64,000 nt of DNA from CAZUZS01 sp964624795 (GCA_964624795.1 CAZUZS010000010.1:1-64000); one strand, 5' to 3'. Shown: positions 34,611 to 44,290, counted from the stretch's first letter. Translations and numbers: made by a program. Notes: generated by a model from the letters alone, not told the origin.

Positions 34611-36818
34611 CTACCTGAACACGATCATTTTCTTGAAATTCGAATTCTGGATAGCGCCGGTCCGGTTGTTTCTATAAATCAATTGGTAAAAATACATACC
34701 GGAAGCAAGCGGGCCTTCAAAGCCTCTTCCATTCCATTGAATGGGTTCACCGGTGCCGACGAATTTCCTGAAATCGGCCACCTTTTGGCCAAGGGTATTA
34801 TAAACAATCATGCGTATTTCGCCAGGATCCGGGATAGTGAACCGGATATTGGTAAACCCGGATTTCAGAAAGAATGGGTTGGGATCATTTCCGTTCAAGG
34901 CAAAACCACCGTTTCCGGGAAGATCAAGACTATCCGAAGAAACCAGTCCCGTCATTTCTGCACGGATCATCCAAATCCCCGGAAACTGCGAAGTGGACGA
35001 CAACGGATACCAGGTTCCGCCAAGCTTCACGTAACTGATTCCGGTGCCGGAACGACTGTCATCGTAGCCCAGTGCTTTATCGTTTTCATTTATGGAAACT
35101 CCGACGAAGAAATTCTCACCGGTGATTAGTCCTTGAATCGGCTGTGGAAACGTTAAATCGACCCAAGTGTTTCCAGTGGCCAAGAGCGTGTCAATTGGCG
35201 TCACCAGGTCACTCCCCGGCAAACTTCCGCCGGCACTTCCATAAACATGAATGCCTGCTGTGTAATCGGCTGATCCATTAAAGAAACTAATCGATTCAAG
35301 TTTCAGGTTTGCTTCCGGCACCTGGAATTTATTTGCGGCAATCGCCGGTGGCGAGGAAAAACTGATGATCGAATTTACTGCATTATCATCATAGCTGAGA
35401 ACAAACCGTCGTAAGGAAAAGTTGGCACTTGCATCATAAGAATAAGACGAAGACGTACCGGCAGATTCCAATATCATAACATAGGTAGAGTCGTCGTTAA
35501 AATTTGGGAAACTAATGTCACCTCCCACCGGTGATAAAATTCGATAGGTACCTCCCCTGTTCACTACCCAGGAATGCGAAGGGTATCCTCCAAAAAAAGA
35601 AACCCGCAGTGAATCCTGCCCACGGAAACGGTGATAAACAGCGGCATAATTTTGAACGGTTCCACCGGCACCAAGAACCGGATATTGATAATTCAGGCGG
35701 TCTATCCTGGCCCGAAGACCACGTGCCTGGTCCCACTGGTAGCCATACTGGGGATTGTAGCTCACATTGTTTATCCAGAGTGCCAAAACCCAATCGGGGA
35801 AAACGGTAGAGAGCGAACCCGTAAGTCCGGACCGCTGCATGGCAAGATTAAAACCATCGATACCGTGTTCCGGTGTCTGAGTTAAGCGCTTTATAAAAGG
35901 ACGCCCCAGTTGTTCGGCAATATAAAGCGTCCACAAGTTGACCCGTGAGTAATCCTTCACCTCGCTATTCCATGTAATAAGGCTCTGGTTGGTGTTATCG
36001 AGAAAGAGGTAGGGAAAGTCGATACCATAGCCGCAATATGTTCCTGCCAACTCGGATAATCCTTCATTTACCCAATCATCCTCATTTTTATCATAGTTGT
36101 AGTGGATCAGATGCTGAAACTCATGGGCGGTTGTTGACAAAACCTTGTCGGTGCGCCGGGTCCCATCGAAATAAATTCCGGGATGCGAATCCAGGTAGAG
36201 CAGATCCATCTTATTGCTTAGACCGGAACTTAAATTCTGATCATTCGGAAAGAAAAAACCGGCATAATACGCGCTTCCGCTTTGGGTAGAATCAAAATTA
36301 TCTTGAATATCGAGAATAAGGAAGTCCACAAGACCGTTGTGATCGATATCGGGTGGCTGCCCAAATAATGTGGTATCCACCTCGATAATTCCTTTGGATG
36401 GATCAATAGAGTTACTGCCAGTGATGTTTTCGAGATTATTTAATATTGTATTTAAAATATCATCATTCACATATCCTTTGGTCCAGCTTGTGTTTTCCAC
36501 CCAGATTTCCGTCAGATTTCCGGTTCGCCTTAAGGTCGCATCCACCGTTTCAAACTTGCTTGTCCTAAAATTATAGGCATAAAACATCTTGGTGGTTTGG
36601 TTTATTTTGTTGAATTCTTTGACTGATTTCATTTGTTCCAGCAAATTCTGATACGCCAAGGGATCAGTTTTGCGAAGATTCTCCAGATACTGATTGACAT
36701 TGAAATCACGTATCTCCGGCAATCCACACGTCTTTTGCAGTTCTGTCGAGTTTACAAAATTGTCCGCAACGGAAATTCCGACGAGTAACAGAATGAAAAT
36801 CACCACTTTCCACATCAC
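34611..36818 (-). CDS. secreted zinc metallopeptidase with T9SS C-terminal sorting domain
   Basis: 735 residues. Signal peptide 1-18 (VIFILLLVGISVA). The catalytic zinc motif HEFQH is at 232-236 and the third ligand probably Glu250 in DWVNEGLSELAG, the gluzincin-like arrangement seen in M6/M30-related peptidases. Middle regions (about 400-620) look like beta-sandwich modules. The last 90 residues are a type A T9SS sorting tail: NDPNPF, then TNIRFTIPDPGEIRMIVYN, TLGQKVADF, and SGMYFYQL before a basic end. This tail directs export across the outer membrane by PorSS/T9SS and is usually removed. Substrate unknown. The PorV-like gene lies next on the same strand, across a 264-base gap, fitting a secretion context. 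Confidence 0.85.
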   Translation of the reverse strand: MMWKVVIFILLLVGISVADNFVNSTELQKTCGLPEIRDFNVNQYLENLRKTDPLAYQNLLEQMKSVKEFNKINQTTKMFYAYNFRTSKFETVDATLRRTGNLTEIWVENTSWTKGYVNDDILNTILNNLENITGSNSIDPSKGIIEVDTTLFGQPPDIDHNGLVDFLILDIQDNFDSTQSGSAYYAGFFFPNDQNLSSGLSNKMDLLYLDSHPGIYFDGTRRTDKVLSTTAHEFQHLIHYNYDKNEDDWVNEGLSELAGTYCGYGIDFPYLFLDNTNQSLITWNSEVKDYSRVNLWTLYIAEQLGRPFIKRLTQTPEHGIDGFNLAMQRSGLTGSLSTVFPDWVLALWINNVSYNPQYGYQWDQARGLRARIDRLNYQYPVLGAGGTVQNYAAVYHRFRGQDSLRVSFFGGYPSHSWVVNRGGTYRILSPVGGDISFPNFNDDSTYVMILESAGTSSSYSYDASANFSLRRFVLSYDDNAVNSIISFSSPPAIAANKFQVPEANLKLESISFFNGSADYTAGIHVYGSAGGSLPGSDLVTPIDTLLATGNTWVDLTFPQPIQGLITGENFFVGVSINENDKALGYDDSRSGTGISYVKLGGTWYPLSSTSQFPGIWMIRAEMTGLVSSDSLDLPGNGGFALNGNDPNPFFLKSGFTNIRFTIPDPGEIRMIVYNTLGQKVADFRKFVGTGEPIQWNGRGFEGPLASGMYFYQLIYRNNRTGAIQNSNFKKMIVFR

Positions 36819-37082
36819 ATCAACTCCAATATGTTTTCGAAAAATATAACAGGTTTTTTGCCTGGAATCGAGTCATTATTTAGGGATATTTTAAGGAAAT
36901 CTGATCAGAAAGATAATCGTTGCCGCGTGCAGAATATGTGGTTTGCCTTATTCAAATATTTCGCCTCAACAAGTAGACGCAGTGCACATACTTAAGCTTT
37001 GAACAGTCGGCTGGATAAAGTAATTCGAATATCATGTGAAGCAGATTATTATTGCAAAATAAACAGGCAGGAGATGTTGTTA

Positions 37083-38087
37083 TCAGAGAGAAACCAGCAA
37101 CCCGATTCTCTGGCTGTTTCCTATTTCACTATCGTAACGCGTAAAGGCATAATCGATATTAAGATGCGGAATCTTGATCCCAACCCCAAGCGTCAGCCGG
37201 CCGATCTCGTCCACACCGCCTCGCAGAAAGAGCGTTCGCTGGTAGGAGTATTCCATGCCCGCAGCATAGTCGAAACTGATGATGCCGACGTTGGCGCGGG
37301 CCGTTTCCTGCCGGTTTTCTCCCCGGAAAATCATATCAACTACCGGCTGGAAACTGCTGTTCAACTTGTGAATCGAAAGAAGGTAAGTACCTCCCAAATA
37401 CAAAGACGGCTTGACCAATTCTTTTTCACCGGTGTCCCAGGCGACCAGGGTTGAGGTAACATTTCGGATATTTGCACCCACCTGCAGATTTGAATACAAT
37501 TTTCTCTGAATCCCCAGGTCAAAACCCAGTCCATTTGCGCTATGTTCCGCCAAATTGCGGCGAATCAGCTTGACGTTTGCTCCAAGCGTCCAGTTCTGCC
37601 TCATCTGTTGTGCGATGGAGAATGTGAGGATGTAATCCGCGGCATTGAACTGTTTTACCTTATCATAGTCAATCCGCCAATTATTTGGGTCTCCATTGAC
37701 CAGTATCTGTGCTTCCCGGCTGTCCGGTATATTGTCGATACCCAACCGGATAAGACTAACAGCCAGTGAGCGATTTTCGTTCTGCCGGTAACCGGCTGCA
37801 AGAAAATCATAATTTACCGAAGCGATCATTTGTTGGGTGTGCATGAAAGCAAGCTGTGTAACATCCAGATCATTCAGGCCTGCCGGATTGTAATAGGAAC
37901 ATGTAATGTCCCCAGAAATCGCCGTATAGGCCCCTCCAAGCGCCTGTGCCCGGGCGCCAACGCCAATATCCATAAACTCTCCGGCATATTTGCGATATTG
38001 AAATCCTTCTGCCCTTGCCTGCCGGAACAAAAAAACCGATACCAGAATCAGAACAACTGTTGTTATGGATATTTTCGATAACTTCAT
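37083..38087 (-). CDS. PorV/PorQ-family outer-membrane protein
   Basis: 334 residues. Signal peptide 1-26 (VVLILVSVFLFRQARA). The N-terminal signature DIGVGARAQALGGAYTAISG followed by ITCSYYNPAGLNDLD is the PorV/PorQ hallmark (loop motif YYNPAG). The rest shows alternating hydrophobic strands ending in a short barrel closing segment (QRIGLLVSL). PorV proteins are beta-barrel shuttles that accept T9SS cargo at the outer membrane, and PorQ holds the sorting complex. Which subtype this is cannot be told. It sits just upstream (in - strand order) of the peptidase with a T9SS tail. Confidence 0.82.
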   Translation of the reverse strand: MKLSKISITTVVLILVSVFLFRQARAEGFQYRKYAGEFMDIGVGARAQALGGAYTAISGDITCSYYNPAGLNDLDVTQLAFMHTQQMIASVNYDFLAAGYRQNENRSLAVSLIRLGIDNIPDSREAQILVNGDPNNWRIDYDKVKQFNAADYILTFSIAQQMRQNWTLGANVKLIRRNLAEHSANGLGFDLGIQRKLYSNLQVGANIRNVTSTLVAWDTGEKELVKPSLYLGGTYLLSIHKLNSSFQPVVDMIFRGENRQETARANVGIISFDYAAGMEYSYQRTLFLRGGVDEIGRLTLGVGIKIPHLNIDYAFTRYDSEIGNSQRIGLLVSL

Positions 38088-38120
38088 CTATAATTTTCCC
38101 AGACTATTTTCATTTCAATT

Positions 38121-38149
38121 AAAATACACTTCAAACGGTTCCACTGCAA
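38121..38149 (-). promoter_or_regulatory. possible promoter of the PorV-like gene
   Basis: On the - strand TTGCAG (38149-38144), 17 bases, TATTTT (38126-38121), 34 bases before the ATG. The rest of 38150-38335 is AT-rich without a gene. Confidence 0.4.
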
Positions 38150-38335
38150 ACGAAGATAAAATTTGCCTGCTTTCCAGATAGAATTTTATAAGAATACATT
38201 CCGAAAAAATACCTATTTGAACTCTTAAAATATCATAAAAAGAAAAGAAGGAAACAATGGAATATTCCGGTACTACCGCACTGCTTCTTGCAAGAGCAAA
38301 ATAGATCTGCAAATTTTTATCATTGATTATCAAAG

Positions 38336-39040
38336 CTAAACAAGGCGAGACAAATGTTCACTTTTGGCGGTTTCTATCCCCTTAATTAGATTGCGGATTG
38401 CCACGGCGCGGTCCGGCTGATGAAAGATATGGCTTCCGGCAACCAGGTAACGCGCACCGGCAAGATAAACCTCACCTGCATTCGCCGTATCGATTCCTCC
38501 GTCAACCTCGATAATAAAATTTGCCCCTATCTCTTCCCGCCACCGTGACAATTGCCGGATTTTTTGCAGGCTGTCCGCAATAAACTTCTGCCCGCCAAAT
38601 CCCGGATTCACACTCATGATCAGGACCAAATCCACATCCGTAAGGATCCAGCGAAGATTTTCCAATGATGTCGCAGGATTTATTGTTACGCCGGCAGAAA
38701 TGCCATATTGCTTTATCCGGTGGATTTCCCGATGCAAGTGAGTTACCGTTTCCTGGTGGATCGTAATATTATCTGCCCCCGCTTCCGCGAACAGCGGGAC
38801 AAATTCCGCCACCTTATCGATCATCAAGTGGACATCCAATTTGAAGCGGGTATGTTCTTTCAAGGATTTCACCACCTGCGGCCCGATGGTCAGGTTCGGT
38901 ACAAAGTGCCCGTCCATAACATCCACATGCAGATAATTTATCTCCGGGATGTCAACTGTTCTGGCTTCATCAATCAGAAAACCGAAATCGGCTGACAGGA
39001 TAGACGGGAGTATCTTAAAATCCTTTTTGGGTGCTGTCAT
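38336..39040 (-). CDS. rpe: ribulose-phosphate 3-epimerase
   Basis: 234 residues. KILPSILSADFGFL, HVDVMDGHFVPNLTIGPQVV (metal and catalytic Asp), KLDVHLMI, VNPGFGGQKFI and VDGGIDTANAGEV are all present, matching the TIM-barrel epimerase of the pentose phosphate pathway. It interconverts ribulose 5-phosphate and xylulose 5-phosphate. The start overlaps the end of the PASTA gene by 26 bases, so translation is probably coupled. Last gene of the dnaE-dtd-PASTA-rpe unit. The N-terminal extension MTAPKKDF is dispensable. Confidence 0.95.
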   Translation of the reverse strand: MTAPKKDFKILPSILSADFGFLIDEARTVDIPEINYLHVDVMDGHFVPNLTIGPQVVKSLKEHTRFKLDVHLMIDKVAEFVPLFAEAGADNITIHQETVTHLHREIHRIKQYGISAGVTINPATSLENLRWILTDVDLVLIMSVNPGFGGQKFIADSLQKIRQLSRWREEIGANFIIEVDGGIDTANAGEVYLAGARYLVAGSHIFHQPDRAVAIRNLIKGIETAKSEHLSRLV

Positions 39041-39821
39041 TCGTCTCCTCCGTTGCCGGTGGCTGGTCGGTGCTCACCATCAAGCTAAGTGAATCAATTT
39101 TTACCGCGCTATGGCCCGCCGATATGGATTGATTCAGAACAGTGCCGGGCACAAGATTGGGACGATAGCTGTACTTAATGCGCCCCAGCTTCACACCGAT
39201 GGCGTCCAATTCTTTACGGGCATTCTCAAGGCTCTTGCCAACCATATTGGGAATCTCCAGCGATGTGGGCGGCGGCCCCAGGCTGACGGTGATATTTATC
39301 TTCTGGTTTTTCTTCACTACATCCCCTGGGGGCACAGACTGGTTCATAACCACTCCCCGAAAATAGTAGTCGGAGAATTCATAGATTGTTTGGTTGAGGT
39401 CAAGACCAGCTTCTTTCAACAAAAAATTGGCATCCTGTGGAGTGGAGTCAATAAGGCGCGGCATGTAGCGTGGCTTATCGCCAATGCTTACCACAAGGTA
39501 AACTCGTCTGCCCTTTTTGACCCGGGAAAACGGTAACGGATTTTGTTGGACTATAGCGCCCGGTGGATACTGTTCGTCGTAAATTGAATCCTTTACAATG
39601 GGCTGAAACCCTTCGGAATCCAAAATTTCCATCCCTTCCTTCAGGCTTTTTTCCGTTACATCCGGCAAATCGTATTCCTTGCCATGCTTTGTATAAAGCG
39701 GCATGAAGACGGAATCCATCAAAAACATGAAGATCAGAAATGATCCGGCAAGGATACTTGCCCTCAACAAAAAACTCTTGCTGAAAATGTAATTATAAAT
39801 TCTGTTCTCTCTTAAATTCAT
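39015..39821 (-). CDS. membrane-anchored PASTA-domain protein without kinase
   Basis: 268 residues: short cytoplasmic N terminus, one membrane helix (about 19-40), then three PASTA repeats at about 46-115, 116-185 and 186-255. Each has the family pattern P-x-(V/L/M)-x-S plus ALKEAGL-like segment and a G-x-V-x-x-Q-x-P turn: GAIVQQNPLPFSRVKKG, GVVMNQSVPPGDVVKKN and GTVLNQSISAG. PASTA repeats bind muropeptides or lipid II in Ser/Thr kinases and PBPs; here no kinase or transpeptidase is attached. A role in sensing or scaffolding cell-wall synthesis is inference. Lies between dtd and rpe on one transcript. Confidence 0.82.
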   Translation of the reverse strand: MNLRENRIYNYIFSKSFLLRASILAGSFLIFMFLMDSVFMPLYTKHGKEYDLPDVTEKSLKEGMEILDSEGFQPIVKDSIYDEQYPPGAIVQQNPLPFSRVKKGRRVYLVVSIGDKPRYMPRLIDSTPQDANFLLKEAGLDLNQTIYEFSDYYFRGVVMNQSVPPGDVVKKNQKINITVSLGPPPTSLEIPNMVGKSLENARKELDAIGVKLGRIKYSYRPNLVPGTVLNQSISAGHSAVKIDSLSLMVSTDQPPATEETNDSTQKGF

Positions 39822-39833
39822 CTGAATCTCCGA

Positions 39834-40298
39834 TTACTCACGGCGTGGCTTATGGCGGTCTTCACTATCAAGCTGAATTGTAACCGGTCCGTGATTAAAA
39901 ATCTTAACCAGCATCATGGCACCAAAAACTCCACGCTCTACAGTTACCTTTTCCTTTTTTAGACAATCCACAAAATAATTGTAAAGCGGCTCTGCCTTTT
40001 CCGGCAGTGCGGCTTCTATGAAACTCGGACGACGCCCTTTCCTGGTGTTGGCATATAAAGTAAACTGGGAAATTGCAAGTATCCCACCACCTGTTTCGAA
40101 CAGACTCTTGTTCATTTTTTCCTGTTCATCCTCAAAAATCCTGAGATGCACTATCTTATTTGCCAGGTACTCAGCATCTGCCGATTCATCGCTTTGCGAC
40201 ACACCCAGGAGAACAACCATCCCATTTTCGATTTTTCCTGTTACCGTCCCCCCAACTTCCACTGAAGCTTGCGAGACGCGCTGAACTACAGCTTTCAT
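39834..40298 (-). CDS. dtd: D-aminoacyl-tRNA deacylase
   Basis: 154 residues. MKAVVQRVSQASVEVGG is the family start; the catalytic Thr region SQFTLYANTRKGRRPSF and the cis-Gly-Pro motif NHGPVTIQLDS at the end are intact. It removes D-amino acids (and glycine) from tRNA. Short gap to dnaE upstream, 12 bases to the PASTA gene. Full-length. Confidence 0.96.
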   Translation of the reverse strand: MKAVVQRVSQASVEVGGTVTGKIENGMVVLLGVSQSDESADAEYLANKIVHLRIFEDEQEKMNKSLFETGGGILAISQFTLYANTRKGRRPSFIEAALPEKAEPLYNYFVDCLKKEKVTVERGVFGAMMLVKIFNHGPVTIQLDSEDRHKPRRE

Positions 40299-40321
40299 AA
40301 ATTTCTCAAATTGAATAAAGT

Positions 40322-43300
40322 TCAGTTCTTAATAAAAACGTTCTGTTTTCCCAGCAGGCTCTGGAGTTCGCTTAAAAATTCATCGGTAACCACAACCCGG
40401 TATTTTTTTGACTTAAGGATAAAGCCGGTGTCATTTCCATTCACCCGCATTTCAAAAAAGAGGGGGATTGTCCCCGGATGCTGCCGAATAATTTCCTGCA
40501 GCCTGGCAATCTCTTCCTCTTTTAGTGTATTTGTGTTCACAACCAGTTGCAGTCCGTGGGACATCCGGTTTCGTACTTCTCCCAAAGGGATAACCTCATC
40601 GCATAACATTTTGAATGTCTGGTCGCCCGGATCGCTTACCTTGCCCTTAACAAATACCATCTCTCCTTTGTTGATATAATTTCCGTACTTCTCATAAACC
40701 GAAGCGAAGACCACCCCTTCGAATGAATTGTGGCGATCTTCCAAGGTGATAAAAGCCATAATATTGCCTTTGCGATCGATATGCGTTTTGGACTGCGAAA
40801 TGATTGCAGCGGTGCTGACTTCTTTTTTGGCGGCGTATGTCTGCGGATCATTCCAATTCAGATTGCTGAAAAGCTCAATCTCCTTCGCATATTTGTCCAG
40901 CGGATGACCGCTGATGTAAAATCCCAGCAGTTCTTTTTCGCGTTCCAGCATTTCCTGGACCAGCCAGTCCGGCACATCGGGAAGCGGCGGATAGGTCATA
41001 AAACCGGATTCACTATTTTCGTCTCCATCATCACCCAGCATCTCGAACAGGCTGGTCTGGGACTTGTTCTGGGATTGACTTTGGTATTTCTGAGCAAAAC
41101 TAATTGCTCCTTCAATTGCAGCGAAATTTTGAGCCCTGGTGCCTTCCAAATCATCCATGGCCCCCGCCTGCACCAGCGCCTCAAGAATCTTTTTATTTAC
41201 CGAGCGCAAATCCACATTCTGCAACAGATTAAATATATTTTTAAATGTTCCGTTTTCTTTCCTTGCTTTAATGATGGATTTGATTGCCGTTTTTCCAACA
41301 TTTTTTATGGCCTCCAATCCGAAACTGATTTTGCCTGGGGACGGCACATCGAATTTGGCTTTGGAAATGTTTACATTCGGGGGAAGAATTTCCAGACCCA
41401 TCCGGCGGCATTCATCAATCAATTCTACTATACGGGAGGAATTACTAATTTCGGAGGTAAGCGTCGCTGCCATGAATTCGGCAGGGTAATGTCGCTTCAG
41501 GTACGCCGTTTGGTAAGCCAGAATCGCGTAAGCAGCGGAGTGCGATTTGTTGAAGCCGTAGCTCGCGAATTTCAGGATTAATTCATATACTTCATCGGCA
41601 ATCTTTTGGCTAATGTTATTCTTGATACAGCCTTCGATGAACTCCTTTTTGAGCCGGGCCATCTCTTTGATTTTCTTTTTCCCCATCGCCTTACGGAGGA
41701 TATCGGCTTTGCCGAGGCTGAAGCCGGCCAACTCCGAAGCAACCCGCATCACCTGTTCCTGGTAGACAATTATACCGTACGTCTCTTTCAGGATTGCCTC
41801 TAACTTGGGATGGAGATACTCGATCTTTTCTTTTCCAAATTTTCTATTGATGAAGCTATCAATATTTTCTATCGGCCCCGGACGGTAGAGCGCATTCATT
41901 GCAATCAGATCTTCGATTCGGTTTGGACGCAATTTGCGCAGAAATTCCTGCATTCCCGAACTTTCAAATTGAAAAATACCGACCGTGTTTCCTTCGCTGA
42001 ATATTTCATAAGTTTCTGCATCATCAGTTCCAAGACTGTCCAGATCAATTTCGATGCCCTTATTTTTCAGCATTTCCTCTGTGTGATGCAGCACGGTCAG
42101 GGTCCGCAGCCCCAGGAAGTCCATCTTCAACAAACCGATAGATTCACAACCAATCATGGTGAATTGGGTCGAAACTATTTTCTGTCCTTTTTCCTCCGTC
42201 TGGTACAGGGGCGCATAATTTGTAATTTCATCAGGCGCAATTATGATTCCGGCTGCATGAATTGAGGCGTGTCTGGCAAGTCCCTCCAGAACAAGGGCAT
42301 GCTGCATGAGCTCATCAAATTGTGTATCGCCTTTATCGCGCCTTTCCTGGAATTCCGGTATTTTTTCAAGTGCTTCCATCAGCGGCATCGGTTTTCCCTG
42401 GTGAACAGGAATGAGCTTGGAAAGCAAGTCGGCCTCGGAGTACTCGATGCCGAGAGCGCGGGCGACATCCCGAATTACGCCTTTCGAAGCCATGGTACCG
42501 AATGTTATAATTTGAGCGACGTTTTTCTCTCCATATTTCTGTCTCACATATTCGATAACCTCTTCACGGCGTTCGAAGCAGAAGTCGATATCAATATCGG
42601 GCATGGAAATTCGTTCGGGATTTAGGAAGCGCTCAAACAGCAGGTCGTAACGCAGTGGATCAACGCGTGTGATTCCGGTGCAATAGGCAACCAGGCTGCC
42701 GGCAGCCGATCCTCTCCCCAGCCCGACAGGAATGTCCTTTCGCCGCGCAAAATCAATAAAATCCTTTACGATCAAAAAGTAGCCGGCATAGCCGGTTTTC
42801 TCGATAACACTCAACTCATAGCTAAGCCGATCCTCTATTTCAGGCGTGAGCTTACCAAAGATGCGTTTTGCTCCATCCAGGGTGACGATTCTAAGGTATT
42901 CATCCAGGGTCATCTGTGGTGTTTCTGCCGGCACCGGAAATTGAGGCAGCAACAGTTTGCCCGTTTCAATTTCGATATTGCATTTCTCAGCAATTTCGAG
43001 TGTTCTTTCCAAAGTTTCCGGCTTGTCTGAAAATAGCTTATACATTTCGTCGGTGCTTTTCAAATACAGCTCGGTCGTATTGTATTTCATACGATTTGTA
43101 TCGTGCACGCTTTTCCCGGATTGAATACAAAGTAATACATCGTGTGAAGTGTGATGGCCTTTCATCAGATAGTGAACATCATTGGTCGCAATAACCGGAA
43201 CATTCATTTCCTTGGCCAGCTTGTAGATGTTTTCGTAGCCTTCTTCCTCCGGAATCCCATGATTCTGAATTTCAAGATAAAAATCTTCTCCGAAAATCTC

Positions 43301-43798
43301 CTGGTATTCCTCGACGGCCTTTATTGCCTCTTGCCGGCTTACCCGGTTTAGTTTGTAAAAGATCTCGCCTTTCATACAGGCTGAGGTAGCAATCAGCCCT
43401 TCGCTGTATTTCTTAAGCACCTCCTTATCGATACGGGGTTTATAATAGAAACCTTCAAGATAGGCAATGCTGGACAATTTCATCAGGTTTTTATAGCCTG
43501 TGTTGTTTTTGGCCAAAAGCAACAGATGAAATGCAGCATGGCTCCCTCCTTTTCCGGCTGAGCGTTTTTCGAGCCGGGATCCGGGAGCAATATATGATTC
43601 CATCCCAATTATAGGCTTGATTCCGTATTTTTTCGCTTCCAGAAAGAAATCCAGCACGCCAAACATATTTCCATGATCAGTTATGGCCAATGTGTCGAAT
43701 TTGAGCTCAGCCGCACGGGCGAACATTCGTTTTATATCAATGGCACCATCCAGCAGACTAAAGTGCGTGTGATTATGCAGGTGGACATAAGAAGACAA
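40322..43798 (-). CDS. dnaE: DNA polymerase III subunit alpha
   Basis: 1158 residues, the usual size of DnaE1. TTG start at 43798 with GAGGG upstream. PHP domain first (YVHLHNHTHFSLLDGA), then the C-family polymerase core with active-site PDIDIDF near residue 400, LGRGSAAGSLVAY, and GFNKSHSAAYAILAYQTAYL; helix-hairpin-helix and a C-terminal OB fold (AFITLEDRHNSFEGVVF). It is the replicative polymerase. Here it leads a transcript with dtd, PASTA and rpe. PHP metal residues appear partly conserved, so proofreading by this domain is not certain. Confidence 0.97.
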   Translation of the reverse strand: MSSYVHLHNHTHFSLLDGAIDIKRMFARAAELKFDTLAITDHGNMFGVLDFFLEAKKYGIKPIIGMESYIAPGSRLEKRSAGKGGSHAAFHLLLLAKNNTGYKNLMKLSSIAYLEGFYYKPRIDKEVLKKYSEGLIATSACMKGEIFYKLNRVSRQEAIKAVEEYQEIFGEDFYLEIQNHGIPEEEGYENIYKLAKEMNVPVIATNDVHYLMKGHHTSHDVLLCIQSGKSVHDTNRMKYNTTELYLKSTDEMYKLFSDKPETLERTLEIAEKCNIEIETGKLLLPQFPVPAETPQMTLDEYLRIVTLDGAKRIFGKLTPEIEDRLSYELSVIEKTGYAGYFLIVKDFIDFARRKDIPVGLGRGSAAGSLVAYCTGITRVDPLRYDLLFERFLNPERISMPDIDIDFCFERREEVIEYVRQKYGEKNVAQIITFGTMASKGVIRDVARALGIEYSEADLLSKLIPVHQGKPMPLMEALEKIPEFQERRDKGDTQFDELMQHALVLEGLARHASIHAAGIIIAPDEITNYAPLYQTEEKGQKIVSTQFTMIGCESIGLLKMDFLGLRTLTVLHHTEEMLKNKGIEIDLDSLGTDDAETYEIFSEGNTVGIFQFESSGMQEFLRKLRPNRIEDLIAMNALYRPGPIENIDSFINRKFGKEKIEYLHPKLEAILKETYGIIVYQEQVMRVASELAGFSLGKADILRKAMGKKKIKEMARLKKEFIEGCIKNNISQKIADEVYELILKFASYGFNKSHSAAYAILAYQTAYLKRHYPAEFMAATLTSEISNSSRIVELIDECRRMGLEILPPNVNISKAKFDVPSPGKISFGLEAIKNVGKTAIKSIIKARKENGTFKNIFNLLQNVDLRSVNKKILEALVQAGAMDDLEGTRAQNFAAIEGAISFAQKYQSQSQNKSQTSLFEMLGDDGDENSESGFMTYPPLPDVPDWLVQEMLEREKELLGFYISGHPLDKYAKEIELFSNLNWNDPQTYAAKKEVSTAAIISQSKTHIDRKGNIMAFITLEDRHNSFEGVVFASVYEKYGNYINKGEMVFVKGKVSDPGDQTFKMLCDEVIPLGEVRNRMSHGLQLVVNTNTLKEEEIARLQEIIRQHPGTIPLFFEMRVNGNDTGFILKSKKYRVVVTDEFLSELQSLLGKQNVFIKN

Positions 43799-43846
43799 GT
43801 TTTATCCCTCGAAATTGTGTTTAGCGGTTCTGACTTCAAGTGGGGA

Positions 43847-43875
43847 AATTTATGGTTGAGGTCAAAAAATTGCAA
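43847..43875 (-). promoter_or_regulatory. promoter of dnaE-dtd-PASTA-rpe
   Basis: On the - strand TTGCAA (43875-43870), 17 bases, TAAATT (43852-43847), 48 bases before the dnaE TTG. Confidence 0.5.
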
Positions 43876-43962
43876 CTGAATTTTATGTTGCACACATGAC
43901 TCAATAGTGCGTGCTTCTGGAAATTAGAAATCAAAAAGCCTGAAATCTTGGTCGGGCCGGAC

Positions 43963-44038
43963 GAAATTCCTTGATTGTCAATCTTCAAGCTTCACCAACA
44001 ACGGTAGCGCCTACCCCGAGAAATGTTCAAGGAAATTT
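43963..44038. repeat. nested inverted-repeat element
   Basis: Outer arms GAAATTCCTTGA (43963-43974) and TCAAGGAAATTT (44027-44038) pair over 11 positions with one bulge. Inside lie the interrupted palindrome GATTG-T-CAATC and a hairpin GGTAG-CGC-CTACC. It could be a small palindromic repeat remnant or a structured RNA; no coding content. Only one copy is seen in the window. Confidence 0.4.
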
Positions 44039-44290
44039 GAAATGGGAGACCTTATGGTTTGTTATCCGGATATAGCGATAATTGCGGATTGGCGAATAAA
44101 TTTGTTGTAAATAGCCATGATCAGGAGTTATCTTAGCTCGGCTGCATCGGCGGGTCGAAAAATTGCACTAACGGATCTCTACATTAGAAGGCCGGAAGCC
44201 TCCGGGGCATCACGAATCTGGCCGCTGGAACTTATTGAAACTTAAAGGAGCGTTGTTCAACGAGATATTAAACACGATTGTTCATCAATC

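Larger units (their letters stand above)
43799..44290. other. 492-base gene-poor gap between divergent dnaE and DinB-like genes
   Basis: Holds the dnaE promoter near its left end, a nested inverted-repeat element at 43963-44038, and a small CCGGA-AGCC-TCCGG hairpin near 44193-44206. No open reading frame with a ribosome site is visible on either strand. No clear promoter for the DinB-like gene can be assigned; AAAGGAG at 44245-44251 is too far from its ATG to be the ribosome site. Confidence 0.5.

Noticed and set aside
34566..35129. 187-codon + strand frame at the end of the peptidase gene
   Set aside because: Antisense to the T9SS sorting domain; shadow frame of a real gene.
40730..41581. 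283-codon open frame on the + strand inside dnaE
   Set aside because: It lies antisense to well-conserved dnaE sequence, has no ribosome site and its translation is rich in Phe/Ile/Cys without any recognisable fold.
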